The notes: a model not told the origin generated them from the sequence alone. Positions 17,111-26,348 are shown, counted from the first letter of the stretch. The stretch is 64,000 nt of DNA from Chloroflexota bacterium (GCA_016179845.1 JACPCK010000034.1:1-64000); one strand, 5' to 3'. Program-made: numbers and translations.

Positions 17111-18955
17111 CTAGATGTTCTCCTTGACCTTCTGGGCCAGGGAGCGCGTCATGCCGGGCACAGCCGCAATCTCCTCCAGAGAGGCATTCCGTATGGCTGG
17201 AATCGAGCCGAAGTGCCGTAGCAGCAGCCTCTTGCGCCTCGGCCCTACCCCTGGCACCGCATCCAAGCCGGAACGCATGCTGCTTCTGGAGCGCAGCTTC
17301 CTGTGGTAGGTGATTGCAAACCGGTGCGCCTCGTCCCGCACCCGCTGCACCAGGAAAAGGGCCTGGGAGTTCCTTGGCAGGAACACCGGCTCCGCCATGT
17401 GCGGTGCAAAGAGGGTCTCCTCCTCCTTGGCTATGGAGGCCAGCGGGATCATCCCGTGGATGCCAAGCTGCAGGAAGACCTCCCATGCTGCCGAGAGGTG
17501 TCCCTTGCCTCCGTCTATCAGCACCAGGTCCGGCACTACGCCCCAGGAGTCCCTGGAGCCATCCGCGGCCTCGGCTGCTTCGGCTAGGTGCCTGAAGCGC
17601 CGCTCCAGCACCTCCCTCATCATAGCGTAGTCGTCCACCCCTGAGACGCTCCTGATGCGGAACCGCCGGTAGTGGGTCGGCACCGGCTTCCCCTGCTGGA
17701 AGACTACCATGCTGCCTACGGCGTTGCTGCCCTGGATGTTGGAGATGTCGTAGCACTCTATTCGCAGGGGCAGGCGGGGTAGGCTCAACTGCTCTTGAAG
17801 CTCCCTGAGGGCGCCTTCTAGGGCATCCTCCCCCGCCAGGGCCTTGGCCCTCAGTTGCTCGCGGGCCTGAAGGGCGTTCTCCGTTGCCATCTTGATCAGG
17901 GCTGCCTTCACTCCGCGGGCGGGCACCTTCAGCAACACCCTGCCGCCTCGTCGTGATCCCAGCCACTCCTCCAGGAGGCCCGCCTCCTCCGGAGCATAGG
18001 GAAGGAGCACCAGAGGCGGCACGTAGGGAGTGCCGCCGTAAAACTGCTTGAGGAAATGGGATGTGACGTCGCTCGCTCTCTCGTCCCTCGTCCCGTCCAT
18101 GATGAAGTGGTCCCGCCCTATCAGCTTGCCCTGACGTACGAAGAAGACCTCCACCCACGCCTCATCCTTCTCCATGAACAGACCTATCACGTCCATGTCC
18201 GCATCATTGACAGATACGACCTTCTGCTCCTCCATCACCCGCTCGATGGCGCGGACCTGGTCTCTCACCACCGCCGCCCGCTCAAACTCCAGCCTCCCGC
18301 TGGCCTCCGCCATCTTCACCTTCAGCCCTCTCACCACCGCACCGCTCTTCCCCTCCAGGAACAGCATCACCTGGCTGATGACCTCCCTGTACTCCTCCTT
18401 GGTGACGTATCCAACACAGGGCGCCACGCAGCGGTGGATGTAATACTCCAGGCAGGGCCGCGCCTCCATCCCCGTGATGGCTTTGGTGCAGGAGCGGTAG
18501 GGGAATAGCTTCTTCAGCAGCTCCAGGGTACGCCGCACGGAGCTGGCGCTGGCGTACGGCCCAAAGTAGCGGGCCCCGTCCTTCTCTACCCGCCTGGTGA
18601 AGTACACCTGCGGGAACTCCTCCTTCAGGTCTATCTTGATGTACGGATAGCCCTTGTCGTCCCTCAGCCGCGTGTTGTACACAGGCCTGTGGCGCTTGAT
18701 AAGCGTGTTCTCCAGGATGAGGGCCTCGGCCTCCGAGTGGGTAGTGATGATCTCGAAGTCCACCACCTTGGTAAGCATGCTCTCTATCTTCGGAGGAAGC
18801 CCCACGGCGCGGGTGAAGTAGACCCGAAGACGGTTCCTCAGGTTTCCCGCTTTCCCCACGTAGAGCACGCCCCCGGTGGAGTCCCTCATGAGGTACACGC
18901 CGGGAACGGTGGGGACGGACTTCACCCTCTCGTGCAATGCCATACCTTCTGCCAT
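17111..18955 (-). CDS. uvrC: Excinuclease ABC subunit C
   Basis: 614 residues, full length. UvrC makes the two incisions around a DNA lesion with UvrA and UvrB. The N-terminal GIY-YIG nuclease is visible (VPGVYLMRDSTGGVLYVGKA, about 18-37; ENTLIKRHRPVYN, about 80-92). A UVR motif region lies near 215-235. The C-terminal RNase-H-like nuclease begins at RIECYDISNIQGSNAVGSMV, with DLVLIDGGKGHLSAA as a catalytic-Asp segment, and the helix-hairpin-helix tail (VPGVGPRRKRLLLRHFGSI) closes the protein. It sits in an operon running from the cytidylate-kinase-like gene. Start could also be the internal ATG four codons later. Confidence 0.97.
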   Translation of the reverse strand: MAEGMALHERVKSVPTVPGVYLMRDSTGGVLYVGKAGNLRNRLRVYFTRAVGLPPKIESMLTKVVDFEIITTHSEAEALILENTLIKRHRPVYNTRLRDDKGYPYIKIDLKEEFPQVYFTRRVEKDGARYFGPYASASSVRRTLELLKKLFPYRSCTKAITGMEARPCLEYYIHRCVAPCVGYVTKEEYREVISQVMLFLEGKSGAVVRGLKVKMAEASGRLEFERAAVVRDQVRAIERVMEEQKVVSVNDADMDVIGLFMEKDEAWVEVFFVRQGKLIGRDHFIMDGTRDERASDVTSHFLKQFYGGTPYVPPLVLLPYAPEEAGLLEEWLGSRRGGRVLLKVPARGVKAALIKMATENALQAREQLRAKALAGEDALEGALRELQEQLSLPRLPLRIECYDISNIQGSNAVGSMVVFQQGKPVPTHYRRFRIRSVSGVDDYAMMREVLERRFRHLAEAAEAADGSRDSWGVVPDLVLIDGGKGHLSAAWEVFLQLGIHGMIPLASIAKEEETLFAPHMAEPVFLPRNSQALFLVQRVRDEAHRFAITYHRKLRSRSSMRSGLDAVPGVGPRRKRLLLRHFGSIPAIRNASLEEIAAVPGMTRSLAQKVKENI

Positions 18956-19018
18956 GGTCCCTGCGTGTCCCAGTCCTTCCGCCCCCGGCCCGGCCCTGAA
19001 AGTGAGGCCTGGCTTTTG

Positions 19019-19333
19019 CTACCGCAGCACGAAGCTGAGCACTATAAGAATAACGAAGATGAGCCCTGTAATAAGGCCGATGCGTTTGAGCTCTCTGCCC
19101 GTGTCTGCACCCAGGGCTCGAGCCGATAGGGCAGACCTGGGCGTGGGAGCTAATGCCCTAGCTACGGGCCGGGCCGCCTCGGCCTGGGCGGGGACGCCGG
19201 AAGGGGCCCCCGCGCTTGCTCGGCTGGCGCCCTCTCTGGCGCCCTCTATTGAGGACGGTACTGGTGCACCTGTCGGCGGCAGCCTGCGGCGCAGGGGGGG
19301 GCGACCCGATGAACGACGGCTTTTCTTCGGCAT
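19019..19333 (-). CDS. Small tail-anchored membrane protein, unknown function
   Basis: 104 residues. The first 25 are very basic (KKSRRSSGRPPLRRRLPP); the middle is Ala/Pro/Ser-rich and probably disordered. One transmembrane helix is at the C terminus (IGLITGLIFVILIVLSFVLR). Gene order is conserved-looking: it starts three bases after the kinase-like gene stops and ends 63 bases before uvrC. Not recognised; no function proposed. Confidence 0.6.
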   Translation of the reverse strand: MPKKSRRSSGRPPLRRRLPPTGAPVPSSIEGAREGASRASAGAPSGVPAQAEAARPVARALAPTPRSALSARALGADTGRELKRIGLITGLIFVILIVLSFVLR

Positions 19334-19336
19334 CGG

Positions 19337-20065
19337 CTATTCCTTTCTCTCCCTGTCTACCTGCTCCTGGTAGGCCTTCGCCGCCTGAGCTGCTACCCGC
19401 GCCGCCACCGGGAAGTCCAGGAGTTGGGTGTTCAGCACCATGTGGTACTGTTTGGGATTATCAAGCTCAACCTTCAAGAAGAGTCGGTAGAAGTTGGCCC
19501 TGGCCTTCTCCGTGGACAGCACAAAACGCTCCGCGGCCTTTTCATCCAGGTGCTCCCGACCTTGTATAGTCCTCACCCGAGTGGCCCAGTCAGCAACAAG
19601 CCCTACATGAAAGGCCTGGATCATGTTTCTCAAGATAATGTTGCTGCCCCTTCCTACGATTACCACGTTGCCCGCCTTGGCAATGTCCTTGATGACGCCG
19701 CTCACGGTCTGGAAAAAGAGAAGGTCGTTCAGCTCCTGGGCGCTGGCTATGGGCTCCTCTCTGGCGGCCTCAGGGTAGTAGGCAGTCATCATGGCGTCGA
19801 CTCCCACACCAAAGAACGGATCGGCACCCGTGCCCGTTAGAGCCGACCGCTCCAGCATCCGCTGGAAAGAGCGTGCCAGGCGGTCCTTCAGGGTAATGGG
19901 ACGCTCCTCCTTCTCCACCAGCGCCGCAACCGTGGCCCTCATCTTCTTGGCGGCCTCTGCTAGAATGAGGCGATCCACATAGTCGGCGCCAAGAAGGCGC
20001 GCCAACTCCGATCCTATCTCTTTGGCACCGCTGCCTACGGGTCCGTTAATCGTTACTACCGGCAT
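19337..20065 (-). CDS. Cytidylate kinase-like family protein
   Basis: 242 residues of the cytidylate-kinase-2 type P-loop family. The P-loop is GPVGSGAKEIG (about 8-18), in which the usual Lys-Ser/Thr pair is altered to A-K-E. Later signatures are VIVGRGSNIILRN and VRTIQGREHLDEKAAERFV, with the closing NPKQYHMVLNT. Substrate is likely a nucleoside monophosphate or a similar small molecule, but members of this subfamily have been poorly tested and the variant loop leaves activity uncertain. It is the first gene of the run that includes the tail-anchored protein and uvrC. Confidence 0.75.
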   Translation of the reverse strand: MPVVTINGPVGSGAKEIGSELARLLGADYVDRLILAEAAKKMRATVAALVEKEERPITLKDRLARSFQRMLERSALTGTGADPFFGVGVDAMMTAYYPEAAREEPIASAQELNDLLFFQTVSGVIKDIAKAGNVVIVGRGSNIILRNMIQAFHVGLVADWATRVRTIQGREHLDEKAAERFVLSTEKARANFYRLFLKVELDNPKQYHMVLNTQLLDFPVAARVAAQAAKAYQEQVDRERKE

Positions 20066-20163
20066 AGCCCACCTCCCTGAGAGGGACTATTGGCGCTGAT
20101 CGAAAGGCTGGCGATGGCTCCCTTTCCCCTTCAGGCAGGGCCCCTCTCCTGGTGCCAGCCCAG

Positions 20164-20616
20164 CTACCTGGCCCCTGCTCGCACGGCGTCGAGGGCCTTG
20201 AGCCGCTCTATGTTTTCCCCTTCACTAGCTTCGGGAGACGCAGAGAACCAGGCCTCCAGCATCTCGATGGCCAGGGCCGGCGTCGTAAGGCGCAGACTCA
20301 TGCACAGGATGTTGGCGTCATTCCACCTGCGGGCTCCGGCCGCCGTGGCCGCATCGACGCAAAGAGCAGCCCGGGCTCCGGGCACCTTGTTGGCCGCCAT
20401 GCTCACGCCGGTCCCCGTCCAGCAGAACAGCAGGCCCTGGGAGCAGCGCCCCTGGGACACCTGCTCTGCTACCCTTCGGGCTACCTCGGGCCAGGAGGTG
20501 TCATCCCCCTGTGCCAGTGCACCAAAGAGCTCCACCTTTGCCTCACGCCGCCTCAGCTCCTCCACCACCGCATCAGTCGTGGAAGTCTGCTCATCGCTGC
20601 CTACGGCCACCCTCAT
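20164..20616 (-). CDS. rpiB: RpiB/LacAB-family sugar-phosphate isomerase
   Basis: 150 residues. RpiB interconverts ribose-5-phosphate and ribulose-5-phosphate in the pentose phosphate pathway. It has VAVGSDEQT at the start, LFCWTGTGVSMAANKVPGAR for the phosphate-binding and catalytic loop (Cys in CWTGTG), and RRWNDANILCMS for the H/N-D-A-N strand. The usual first D-H pair is S-D-E here and the R-H-N-D word is R-W-N-D, so it is a divergent member and could be an isomerase for another sugar phosphate. A 98-base gap separates it from the next gene. Confidence 0.8.
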   Translation of the reverse strand: MRVAVGSDEQTSTTDAVVEELRRREAKVELFGALAQGDDTSWPEVARRVAEQVSQGRCSQGLLFCWTGTGVSMAANKVPGARAALCVDAATAAGARRWNDANILCMSLRLTTPALAIEMLEAWFSASPEASEGENIERLKALDAVRAGAR

Positions 20617-20681
20617 AGCACCACCTGGAACCCCTTGCTACCCCAAATATTACCACAACGCCCTCGAACAGGCCATTTCCC

Positions 20682-20850
20682 AGGGCCTTTTAGTGTTCCA
20701 AATCCGACAGAAGCAGGGGAGTTTGAGGGGGCGTCAGCCCCCTCGGAGACAAACAATCACCCCCTTCTCCCAGGTTGGGAGAAGGGGGCCAGTGGGATGA
20801 GAGCTTATGGAGTGACGGGGCAGGCAGCAGATAACTAAAAGACCCTAGCC
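20682..20850. repeat. Dispersed 160-bp hairpin element, copy 1
   Basis: Copy 1 of an element repeated at 24749-24930. The left end AGGGCCTTTTAGT and right end ACTAAAAGACCCT are imperfect inverted repeats. Inside are two hairpins: GAGGGGGCGTCAGCCCCCTC and CCCCTTCTCCC-AGGTT-GGGAGAAGGGG. No gene is visible. The rest of the 20617-21042 gap holds another short G/C hairpin near 20930-20950 and nothing else recognisable. Confidence 0.75.
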
Positions 20851-21042
20851 ATTTCCAGCAGGTGGATGCGCCGTGGATGAGGAAGAAAGGGGCTTTATGG
20901 TGACGTCTTAGAGCCGGTTCGGGAAATCCTTCCCCCCACTTGGGGAGGGGCGCTGCTGAACGAACTTCGGGCTGGGTGGGAGGGAACTAACACCTTGGAG
21001 AGGGGTAATAGACTGCGTCCTGGCGGAATTCCCGAATGAGTT

Positions 21043-21936
21043 CTAGACGGCCCGGGGGTGGGCCTTCTCGTACTCGCTCCGGAGGTGCGAGTTGGTCAGG
21101 TATGTGTACACCTGGGTTGTGGTGATGCTGGCGTGCCCCAGCAGCTCCTGGACGTGCCTCAAGGGGGCGCCTCCCTGGAGCAGGTGCGTGGCGAAGCTGT
21201 GTCGCAGGGTATGAGGCGAGACCCTTCGCCCTAGCCCAGCTTGCCGGGCCAGCGCCTTGAGGATGAGCCAGAAGCCCTGGCGGGTGAGCCGCTCACCCCG
21301 CTGATTGAGGAACAGCGCCTCCTCTCGATGGTCTGACCCCAGCTTGGGCCTCCCTCGGGAAAGGTAGGCCACTAGGTGTTCTAGGGCAGCCCTGTATACC
21401 GGGATCACCCTCTCTCTGGACCCCTTTCCCAGGCAGCGCACAAACCCCTCAGACAGGTTCACATCCCCCAGATTGAGGGAGACCAGCTCGCTGACCCTCA
21501 TGCCAGTGGCGTACAGGAGCTCCAGCATCGCCCTGCCCCGCATGCTCTCAGGGCTGCCGTTGTTCCCCGAAGATGCCAGAAGCCGCTCCACCTCCCCTTC
21601 CGATAGAGGGTGTGGCAGGGCCCGGCCCACCCTGGGCGACTCTATCCCTTCGCTGGGGTCCTGGCTCACCTTCCCCTCTCTGGTCAGGAAGTGGCAGAGG
21701 GATCGCATGGCCGCCACCTTCCGAGCCTTGGTCGTCTTGTTGTAGCCTTTCTGGTCCAGGTGCATCAGATAGCTGCCCAGAAGCTCTGTGCCCGCCTCCT
21801 GCCAGCCGTGAATCCCCTGACCCTCCAGGTACGCGCACAACTGGGACAGGTCGTTTCGGTAGGCCATGATCGTATTGGGTGAGACCCCCTTCTCAACCAT
21901 CAGGTAGTCCAGAAAGGCCAGAACGTCCTCTTTCAT
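21043..21936 (-). CDS. xerD: XerC/XerD-type tyrosine recombinase
   Basis: 297 residues, the typical Xer length. The N-terminal SAM-like core-binding domain is clear (FLDYLMVEKGVSPNTIMAYR). The full catalytic set is visible: R147 in GMRVSEL, K171 in GKGSRER, H242 and R245 in HTLRHSFATHLL, H268 in LGHAS, and nucleophile Y277 in TQVYTYL. Length and composition suggest the housekeeping recombinase that resolves chromosome dimers, rather than a phage integrase. It overlaps the preceding membrane-protein gene by four bases, so the two are co-translated. Confidence 0.92.
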   Translation of the reverse strand: MKEDVLAFLDYLMVEKGVSPNTIMAYRNDLSQLCAYLEGQGIHGWQEAGTELLGSYLMHLDQKGYNKTTKARKVAAMRSLCHFLTREGKVSQDPSEGIESPRVGRALPHPLSEGEVERLLASSGNNGSPESMRGRAMLELLYATGMRVSELVSLNLGDVNLSEGFVRCLGKGSRERVIPVYRAALEHLVAYLSRGRPKLGSDHREEALFLNQRGERLTRQGFWLILKALARQAGLGRRVSPHTLRHSFATHLLQGGAPLRHVQELLGHASITTTQVYTYLTNSHLRSEYEKAHPRAV

Positions 21937-22670
21937 GGGCTCTCTATATCCCCACTTTCAGTAGGCTGCCGCCAGCGACCCGCTGATCTCTTTCTGCCAG
22001 AGGCTCTGTGGGCCGCACCGTTTTTCGGGGCGTGGCTCCCGTTTCCCCGCATCAGCAGAGGGCCGGAGGGTAAGAGCCACACCAGGCCGGCAGGCGTAAA
22101 GGGGCCCACCGCCGGAATCATGAAAAGGCCCAGGATACCCATCCACGAGGGGAAAGCACCACTTCTCACGACCCCAACGGCGAAGAGAATCGCCCAGAGG
22201 ATGATCAGCAGGGAGACGCTCTTGAGGGTTGTGGACACCACGTCCAGACGCTGGCTGAGGGCCACCAGGGCATCGGGCGGCGTCCCTTGCTGAAGGGAGC
22301 TGAGGTAGGCCTTCATCATCACCACCTCAACGCTTCCCTTCCACATCATCAGCAGCGCTGCTGAGACGAGGGCAGTGACTCCAGCCACCAGCGCCCAGGT
22401 GCTCAAGGATTCATCGCTGCTCTTCAGGGAGGCAGTAGAGCTCCACAGCGCCGGTATGGCCAGGAGCAGGAATAGGGCCTGGAAGAGATGCAAGGCCATC
22501 CAGTAGTTGACGCTCGACGCGTCTACATTACTGAGCGTCTGAGAGAGCGACTGGCCTAAAGGCACAGGGTTCTTGAGGTAGAAGAACAACAGGGCAGGTA
22601 TGCCTGCAATCATGAGGGCACAGGCAAGCAGCGCGCTGGCTCCGCCTATTTTGGCCAAGGAGAGACTCAT
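21933..22670 (-). CDS. Multi-pass membrane protein, unknown function
   Basis: 245 residues with about six hydrophobic segments (for example GGASALLACALMIAGIPALL, LHLFQALFLLLAIPALW, LVAGVTALVSAALLMMW, LLIILWAILFAVGVV, MGILGLFMIPAV). The last 35 residues are basic and hydrophilic. The layout resembles DUF4386-type proteins, like the one at 49304. The stop overlaps the start of xerD by four bases, but no functional connection to recombination is implied by the sequence. Not recognised beyond the membrane topology. Confidence 0.6.
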   Translation of the reverse strand: MSLSLAKIGGASALLACALMIAGIPALLFFYLKNPVPLGQSLSQTLSNVDASSVNYWMALHLFQALFLLLAIPALWSSTASLKSSDESLSTWALVAGVTALVSAALLMMWKGSVEVVMMKAYLSSLQQGTPPDALVALSQRLDVVSTTLKSVSLLIILWAILFAVGVVRSGAFPSWMGILGLFMIPAVGPFTPAGLVWLLPSGPLLMRGNGSHAPKNGAAHRASGRKRSAGRWRQPTESGDIESP

Positions 22671-23050
22671 CGCCTCCTCCTGTGCCCGGTTCTCCTCCTG
22701 CTGCTAAGGGCCATCATCTCATACCCTGCGTGAGAGCGCTCAAGCCCCTGAGGTGCTCCCAGGCTTTCGGACCAAGATACTGGGAAAGTCTAATACAAGT
22801 TTATGATTATGTTTATCACTGATGCTCAGCTTATCCTAAAGCTGACCGACCTGTGATGTCAAAGAGAAAAAAAGCAAAATTTAAGACTTTTTTGATGTAT
22901 TTTTTCATACTTTTGCGGGCCTCATGGCCCTATTAGTCGACAGGATGGCCCCATGGGCAGTACACTGCCTTGCACCTGCTCTGTCATTCTGGTAGCATAG
23001 GCCCGCCCTGGAAGGGCCGTTCCAGTCCAATAGGATCAGGTGTGACATAA
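22671..23050. other. A/T-rich divergent intergenic region
   Basis: A 380-base gap between divergent genes. The part at 22790-22915 is strikingly A/T-rich for this sequence, with runs such as AGAGAAAAAAAGCAAAATTT and a T-rich stretch. It is a plausible promoter region for both sides; I see no clean sigma-70 pair or operator palindrome. Confidence 0.4.
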
Positions 23051-24613
23051 ATGCGGGTTGAGAAAGGCATCCCTACCAGCCTGGAAAAGCTCACAAAGAT
23101 GAGAGACCAGGCCAGGGCTGGCGGTGGCGAAAAGCGCATTGAGCAGCAGCACGCCAAGGGTAAGCTCATCGCCAGGGAGAGAGTAGCCCTGCTTGTCGAT
23201 GAAGGCTCCTTTGAAGAGGTGGACCCTTTCGTTGTTCACCGGGCCACCGACTTCGGCCTGGATCAGCAGAAAATCCCCGGCGACGCCGTCGTTACAGGGT
23301 ACGGTAGGGTGGACGGCCGCCTCGTCTTTCTCTTTGCTCAGGACTTCACCGTCCTGGGAGGCTCCGTATCGGAGGCCGTAGGGCAGAAGATATACAAGAT
23401 CATGGACATGGCCATGAAGGTAGGTGCCCCCGTAGTGGGCCTCAACGACTCGGGAGGGGCTCGCATTCAGGAGGGCGTCGATAGCCTCGCTGCTTACGGC
23501 GGCATCTTTCTCCGCAACGTCCTCGCTTCAGGCGTCATCCCCCAGATATCCGTCATCCTCGGCCCTGCCGCCGGTGGAGCTGTCTACTCCCCTGCCCTCA
23601 CCGACTTCGTGTTCATGGTCAAGGGGGTCGGCCAGATGTACATCACCGGCCCAGATGTGATAAAGGCCGTCACCGGGGAGCAGGTTTCCCATGAGGAGCT
23701 GGGTGGGGCGGAGGTCCACGCCACCAAAAGCGGCGTGGCCCACTTCGTCTACGATAATGAGAGCGCCTGCCTCCAGGCCGTGCGGCGCCTCCTCGGCTTC
23801 CTCCCCCTCAACAACGCCGACGACCCGCCCCGCCAGGAGCCTGCCGACGACCCGGAAAGGCGTGACCCATCCCTCAGGACCCTCGTGCCCGAGGACCCCG
23901 TCAAGTCGTACGACATGCTCCAGCTTGTCTACCGGGTTGTTGACGACGGGGATTTCATGGAGGTGCACCAGCAGTACGCCCAGAACATGCTCGTTGGCTT
24001 TGCTCGCATGAACGGCAGCCCGGTCGGCGTCGTCGCCCAGCAGCCAATGGTCCTCGCCGGCGTCATCGATATCGACGCCTCCGTAAAGGGCGCCCGCTTC
24101 GTACGCTTCTGCGACGCCTTCAACATTCCCATCGTCACCTTCGTGGATGTCCCCGGCTATATGCCTGGCCTCTCCCAGGAGCACGGTGGCATCATCAAGC
24201 ACGGCGCCAAGCTCCTCTACGCCTATGCTGAGGCCACGGCCCCCAAGGTCACCATCCTGGTGAGGAAGGCCTACGGCGGCGCCTATATCGTCATGGGCAG
24301 TAAGCACCTCCGCGGCGACGTGAACCTGGCCTGGCCTACCGGAGAGGTGGCCGTCATGGGCCCTGAGGGCGCGGTCAACATCCTCTACCGGGACCTCCTC
24401 AGCAAGTCGGAGGAACCGGAGGAGACCCGCAAGAAGCTTATCAAGGAGTTCAAGGGCAAGCTGGCCAACCCCTACATCGCAGCCACCCGCGGCTATCTCG
24501 ACGACGTCATCGACCCTGCCGAGACCCGCCCCCGCATCGTCAAGGCCCTCAACATGCTCCAGAATAAGCGCGATACCCTCCCTCCCAAGAAGCACGGCAA
24601 CATCCCCCTCTGA
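23051..24613 (+). CDS. Acyl-CoA carboxylase beta (carboxyltransferase) subunit, propionyl-CoA type
   Basis: 520 residues. It transfers carboxyl from carboxybiotin to an acyl-CoA, or acts in methylmalonyl-CoA decarboxylase. Both crotonase-like halves are present: an N-terminal region with HAKGKLIARERVALLVDEGS and VVTGYGRVDGR, the acyl-CoA oxyanion site GLNDSGGARIQEGVDSLAAY, and ILGPAAGGAVYSPALTDF. The C-terminal half has VDVPGYMPGLSQEHGGIIKH and ILVRKAYGGAYIVM, where the two carboxybiotin-site glycines lie. The paired biotin-bearing alpha subunit is not in the window. Propionyl-CoA specificity is inferred from length and similarity. Stands alone downstream of an A/T-rich promoter region. Confidence 0.93.
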   Translation: MRVEKGIPTSLEKLTKMRDQARAGGGEKRIEQQHAKGKLIARERVALLVDEGSFEEVDPFVVHRATDFGLDQQKIPGDAVVTGYGRVDGRLVFLFAQDFTVLGGSVSEAVGQKIYKIMDMAMKVGAPVVGLNDSGGARIQEGVDSLAAYGGIFLRNVLASGVIPQISVILGPAAGGAVYSPALTDFVFMVKGVGQMYITGPDVIKAVTGEQVSHEELGGAEVHATKSGVAHFVYDNESACLQAVRRLLGFLPLNNADDPPRQEPADDPERRDPSLRTLVPEDPVKSYDMLQLVYRVVDDGDFMEVHQQYAQNMLVGFARMNGSPVGVVAQQPMVLAGVIDIDASVKGARFVRFCDAFNIPIVTFVDVPGYMPGLSQEHGGIIKHGAKLLYAYAEATAPKVTILVRKAYGGAYIVMGSKHLRGDVNLAWPTGEVAVMGPEGAVNILYRDLLSKSEEPEETRKKLIKEFKGKLANPYIAATRGYLDDVIDPAETRPRIVKALNMLQNKRDTLPPKKHGNIPL

Positions 24614-24748
24614 TTGGCCCTCGCCCCCTGGACGGCCTCGGTCCCGCTACTATTGTTCGGCAGCTCTCATTTCTGCGGCGTCCAGAAGGGTTAAGCCCTC
24701 TCTGGTCAGAGTCTGGGGTCTTCTCTGACGTGTGCGAGCCCTGTCGTG

Positions 24749-24930
24749 CAGGGCCATCGTCAATCCCCTAGTTTCCCAAATCCGACAGAAAGCAGGGGAG
24801 TTTGAGGGGGCGTCAGCCCCCTCGGAGACAAAAAGCCACCCCCTTCTCCCACCTGGGAGAAGGGGCTCATGTGGGGATGAGGGCCTGGGGAGACTGGCAA
24901 GGAGCAGATAACTAAAAGGCCCTGCCACTC
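24749..24930. repeat. Dispersed 160-bp hairpin element, copy 2
   Basis: Near-identical to 20682-20850 over the central block: AATCCGACAGAAAGCAGGGG, GAGGGGGCGTCAGCCCCCTC, then a CCCCTTCTCCC hairpin, and at the right end GCAGATAACTAAAAGGCCCT. Same orientation as copy 1. It carries no open frame and looks like a small non-autonomous mobile or extragenic palindromic element. Confidence 0.75.
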
Positions 24931-24942
24931 TCCGAGAAAAGC

Positions 24943-25062
24943 GTGACGAAAGACGAAGCGCCTGCTATAATCAAAGTGTCTTCTGCCAGCCAGGACAGGT
25001 GGGGTCACTTAGCAGGTCGGCAGCTAGGAGGTCCCAGGACGCTGGGTTCCTGACCCCGTCCA
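24943..25062 (+). promoter_or_regulatory. Promoter and structured leader of the isocitrate dehydrogenase-mdh operon
   Basis: TATAAT at 24966-24971 is a perfect -10; GTGACG at 24943-24948, 17 bases upstream, is a weak -35. About 240 bases of leader follow before the first gene. Within it, GGGGTCA at 25001-25007 pairs with TGACCCC at 25050-25056, extended by GGAC/GTCC, and an inner CCCAG-GACG-CTGGG hairpin lies at 25033-25046. A multi-helix RNA is therefore likely, but it matches no riboswitch I know. Confidence 0.45.
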
Positions 25063-25219
25063 GAGATCGGAAAAAGCTATCAGGGGCGGGTGAATAGAGC
25101 GCAGATGCCTGCCTTTCTGATGCCCTACAGTTCCCCTATTTCCTGCCTATCCTCTGAACTAACCTGTGTTTTGCTCAGATTCCAGCCCCGGTTGCCATAT
25201 ACTCAATTTCGGAGGGATC

Positions 25220-26323
25220 ATGTCTTACAAGGTAACCCTAATCCCCGGAGACGGCATCGGCCCCGAGGTCTGCAAGGCTTCCGTTCGTGTCCTTGAGGCC
25301 ACCGGCATCAAGTTCGACTGGGAGGTCCAGGAGGCTGGCGTTGACGTCATGGACAAGTATGGGACACCCTTGCCGGATGCTGTCATCGAGTCGGTGCGCC
25401 GCAACAAGGTGGCCCTCAAGGGCCCCATAACCACTCCCATTGGCACCGGCTTCCGCTCCGTCAACGTGGCCATTCGCAAGGTCCTCGACCTCTACGCCTG
25501 CCTCAGGCCTTGCAAGAGCTACCCAGGCGTCAGGAGCCGCTACAAGGACATCGACGTCGTTGTCGTACGCGAAAACACCGAGGACCTCTACGCTGGCATC
25601 GAGTACCAGAAGGACACCCCAGAGGCTATCAAGCTCATTCAGTTCATCAAAGGCACCGGCCAGAAGATAAGGGACGACTCCGGCATCTCCATCAAGTCCA
25701 TCTCCGTCTTCGGCACCGAACGGATCGTTCGCTTCGCCTTTGACTATGCCCGCAAGAACGGGCGCAAAAAGGTCACCGCCGTCACCAAGGCCAACATCCT
25801 CAAGTACACCGACGGCCTCTTCTATGACGTGGCCCGCCAGGTGGCCAAGAAGTATCCCGATATCCAGTACGAGGAGCGCCTCGTCGACGCCTCCTGCATG
25901 GGCCTCGTCATGCGCCCTGAGGAGTTCGATGTCCTCGTCCTCCCCAACCTGTACGGGGACATCATATCGGACCTGTGCGCCGGCCTTGTGGGCGGCCTCG
26001 GCATCGCCCCCGGCGCCAACATCGGCGACGACGCCGCGGTATTCGAGGCAGTACACGGCAGCGCCCCCAAGTACAAGGGCCAGAACAAGGTCAACCCCAC
26101 CGCCGTCCTCCTCTCCGGCGTCCTCATGCTCCGGCACCTGGGCCATGAGAGGGAGGCCGACCTCGTGAACAAGGCCCTCGCCGCCGTCATCCGGGAAGGC
26201 AGGTCCGTCACCTACGACTTCAAGCCTACCCGCGACGACCCCTCCGCCGTCGGCACCAGCCAGATGGCCGATGCCGTAATCCGCAAGATGGACTCCTTGC
26301 GTAAGGCCGCACCCGTAGGGTAA
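25220..26323 (+). CDS. Isocitrate dehydrogenase (NAD-type) / IDH-IPMDH family
   Basis: 367 residues. Oxidises isocitrate to 2-oxoglutarate in the TCA cycle. ATG 25220 follows GGAGGG directly, better than the upstream frame. Signatures: [13 protein letters not shown] (about 4-16), the substrate helix [20 protein letters not shown] with the phosphorylatable-type Ser before the Asn-Val, [18 protein letters not shown], and [16 protein letters not shown]. The Mg-binding and cofactor strand is [18 protein letters not shown], then [20 protein letters not shown] with HGSAPKYKG. The SVN word and the R-E-N-T-E-D pattern favour isocitrate over isopropylmalate. Co-operonic with mdh, 25 bases apart, which supports a TCA role. 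Confidence 0.92.
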   Translation: MSYKVTLIPGDGIGPEVCKASVRVLEATGIKFDWEVQEAGVDVMDKYGTPLPDAVIESVRRNKVALKGPITTPIGTGFRSVNVAIRKVLDLYACLRPCKSYPGVRSRYKDIDVVVVRENTEDLYAGIEYQKDTPEAIKLIQFIKGTGQKIRDDSGISIKSISVFGTERIVRFAFDYARKNGRKKVTAVTKANILKYTDGLFYDVARQVAKKYPDIQYEERLVDASCMGLVMRPEEFDVLVLPNLYGDIISDLCAGLVGGLGIAPGANIGDDAAVFEAVHGSAPKYKGQNKVNPTAVLLSGVLMLRHLGHEREADLVNKALAAVIREGRSVTYDFKPTRDDPSAVGTSQMADAVIRKMDSLRKAAPVG

Positions 26324-26348
26324 TAGGCATTCCAAAGGAGGAGCAAAC

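Noticed and set aside
22671-23050. Replication origin in the A/T-rich gap
   Set aside because: No DnaA boxes, dnaA or dnaN genes are visible.
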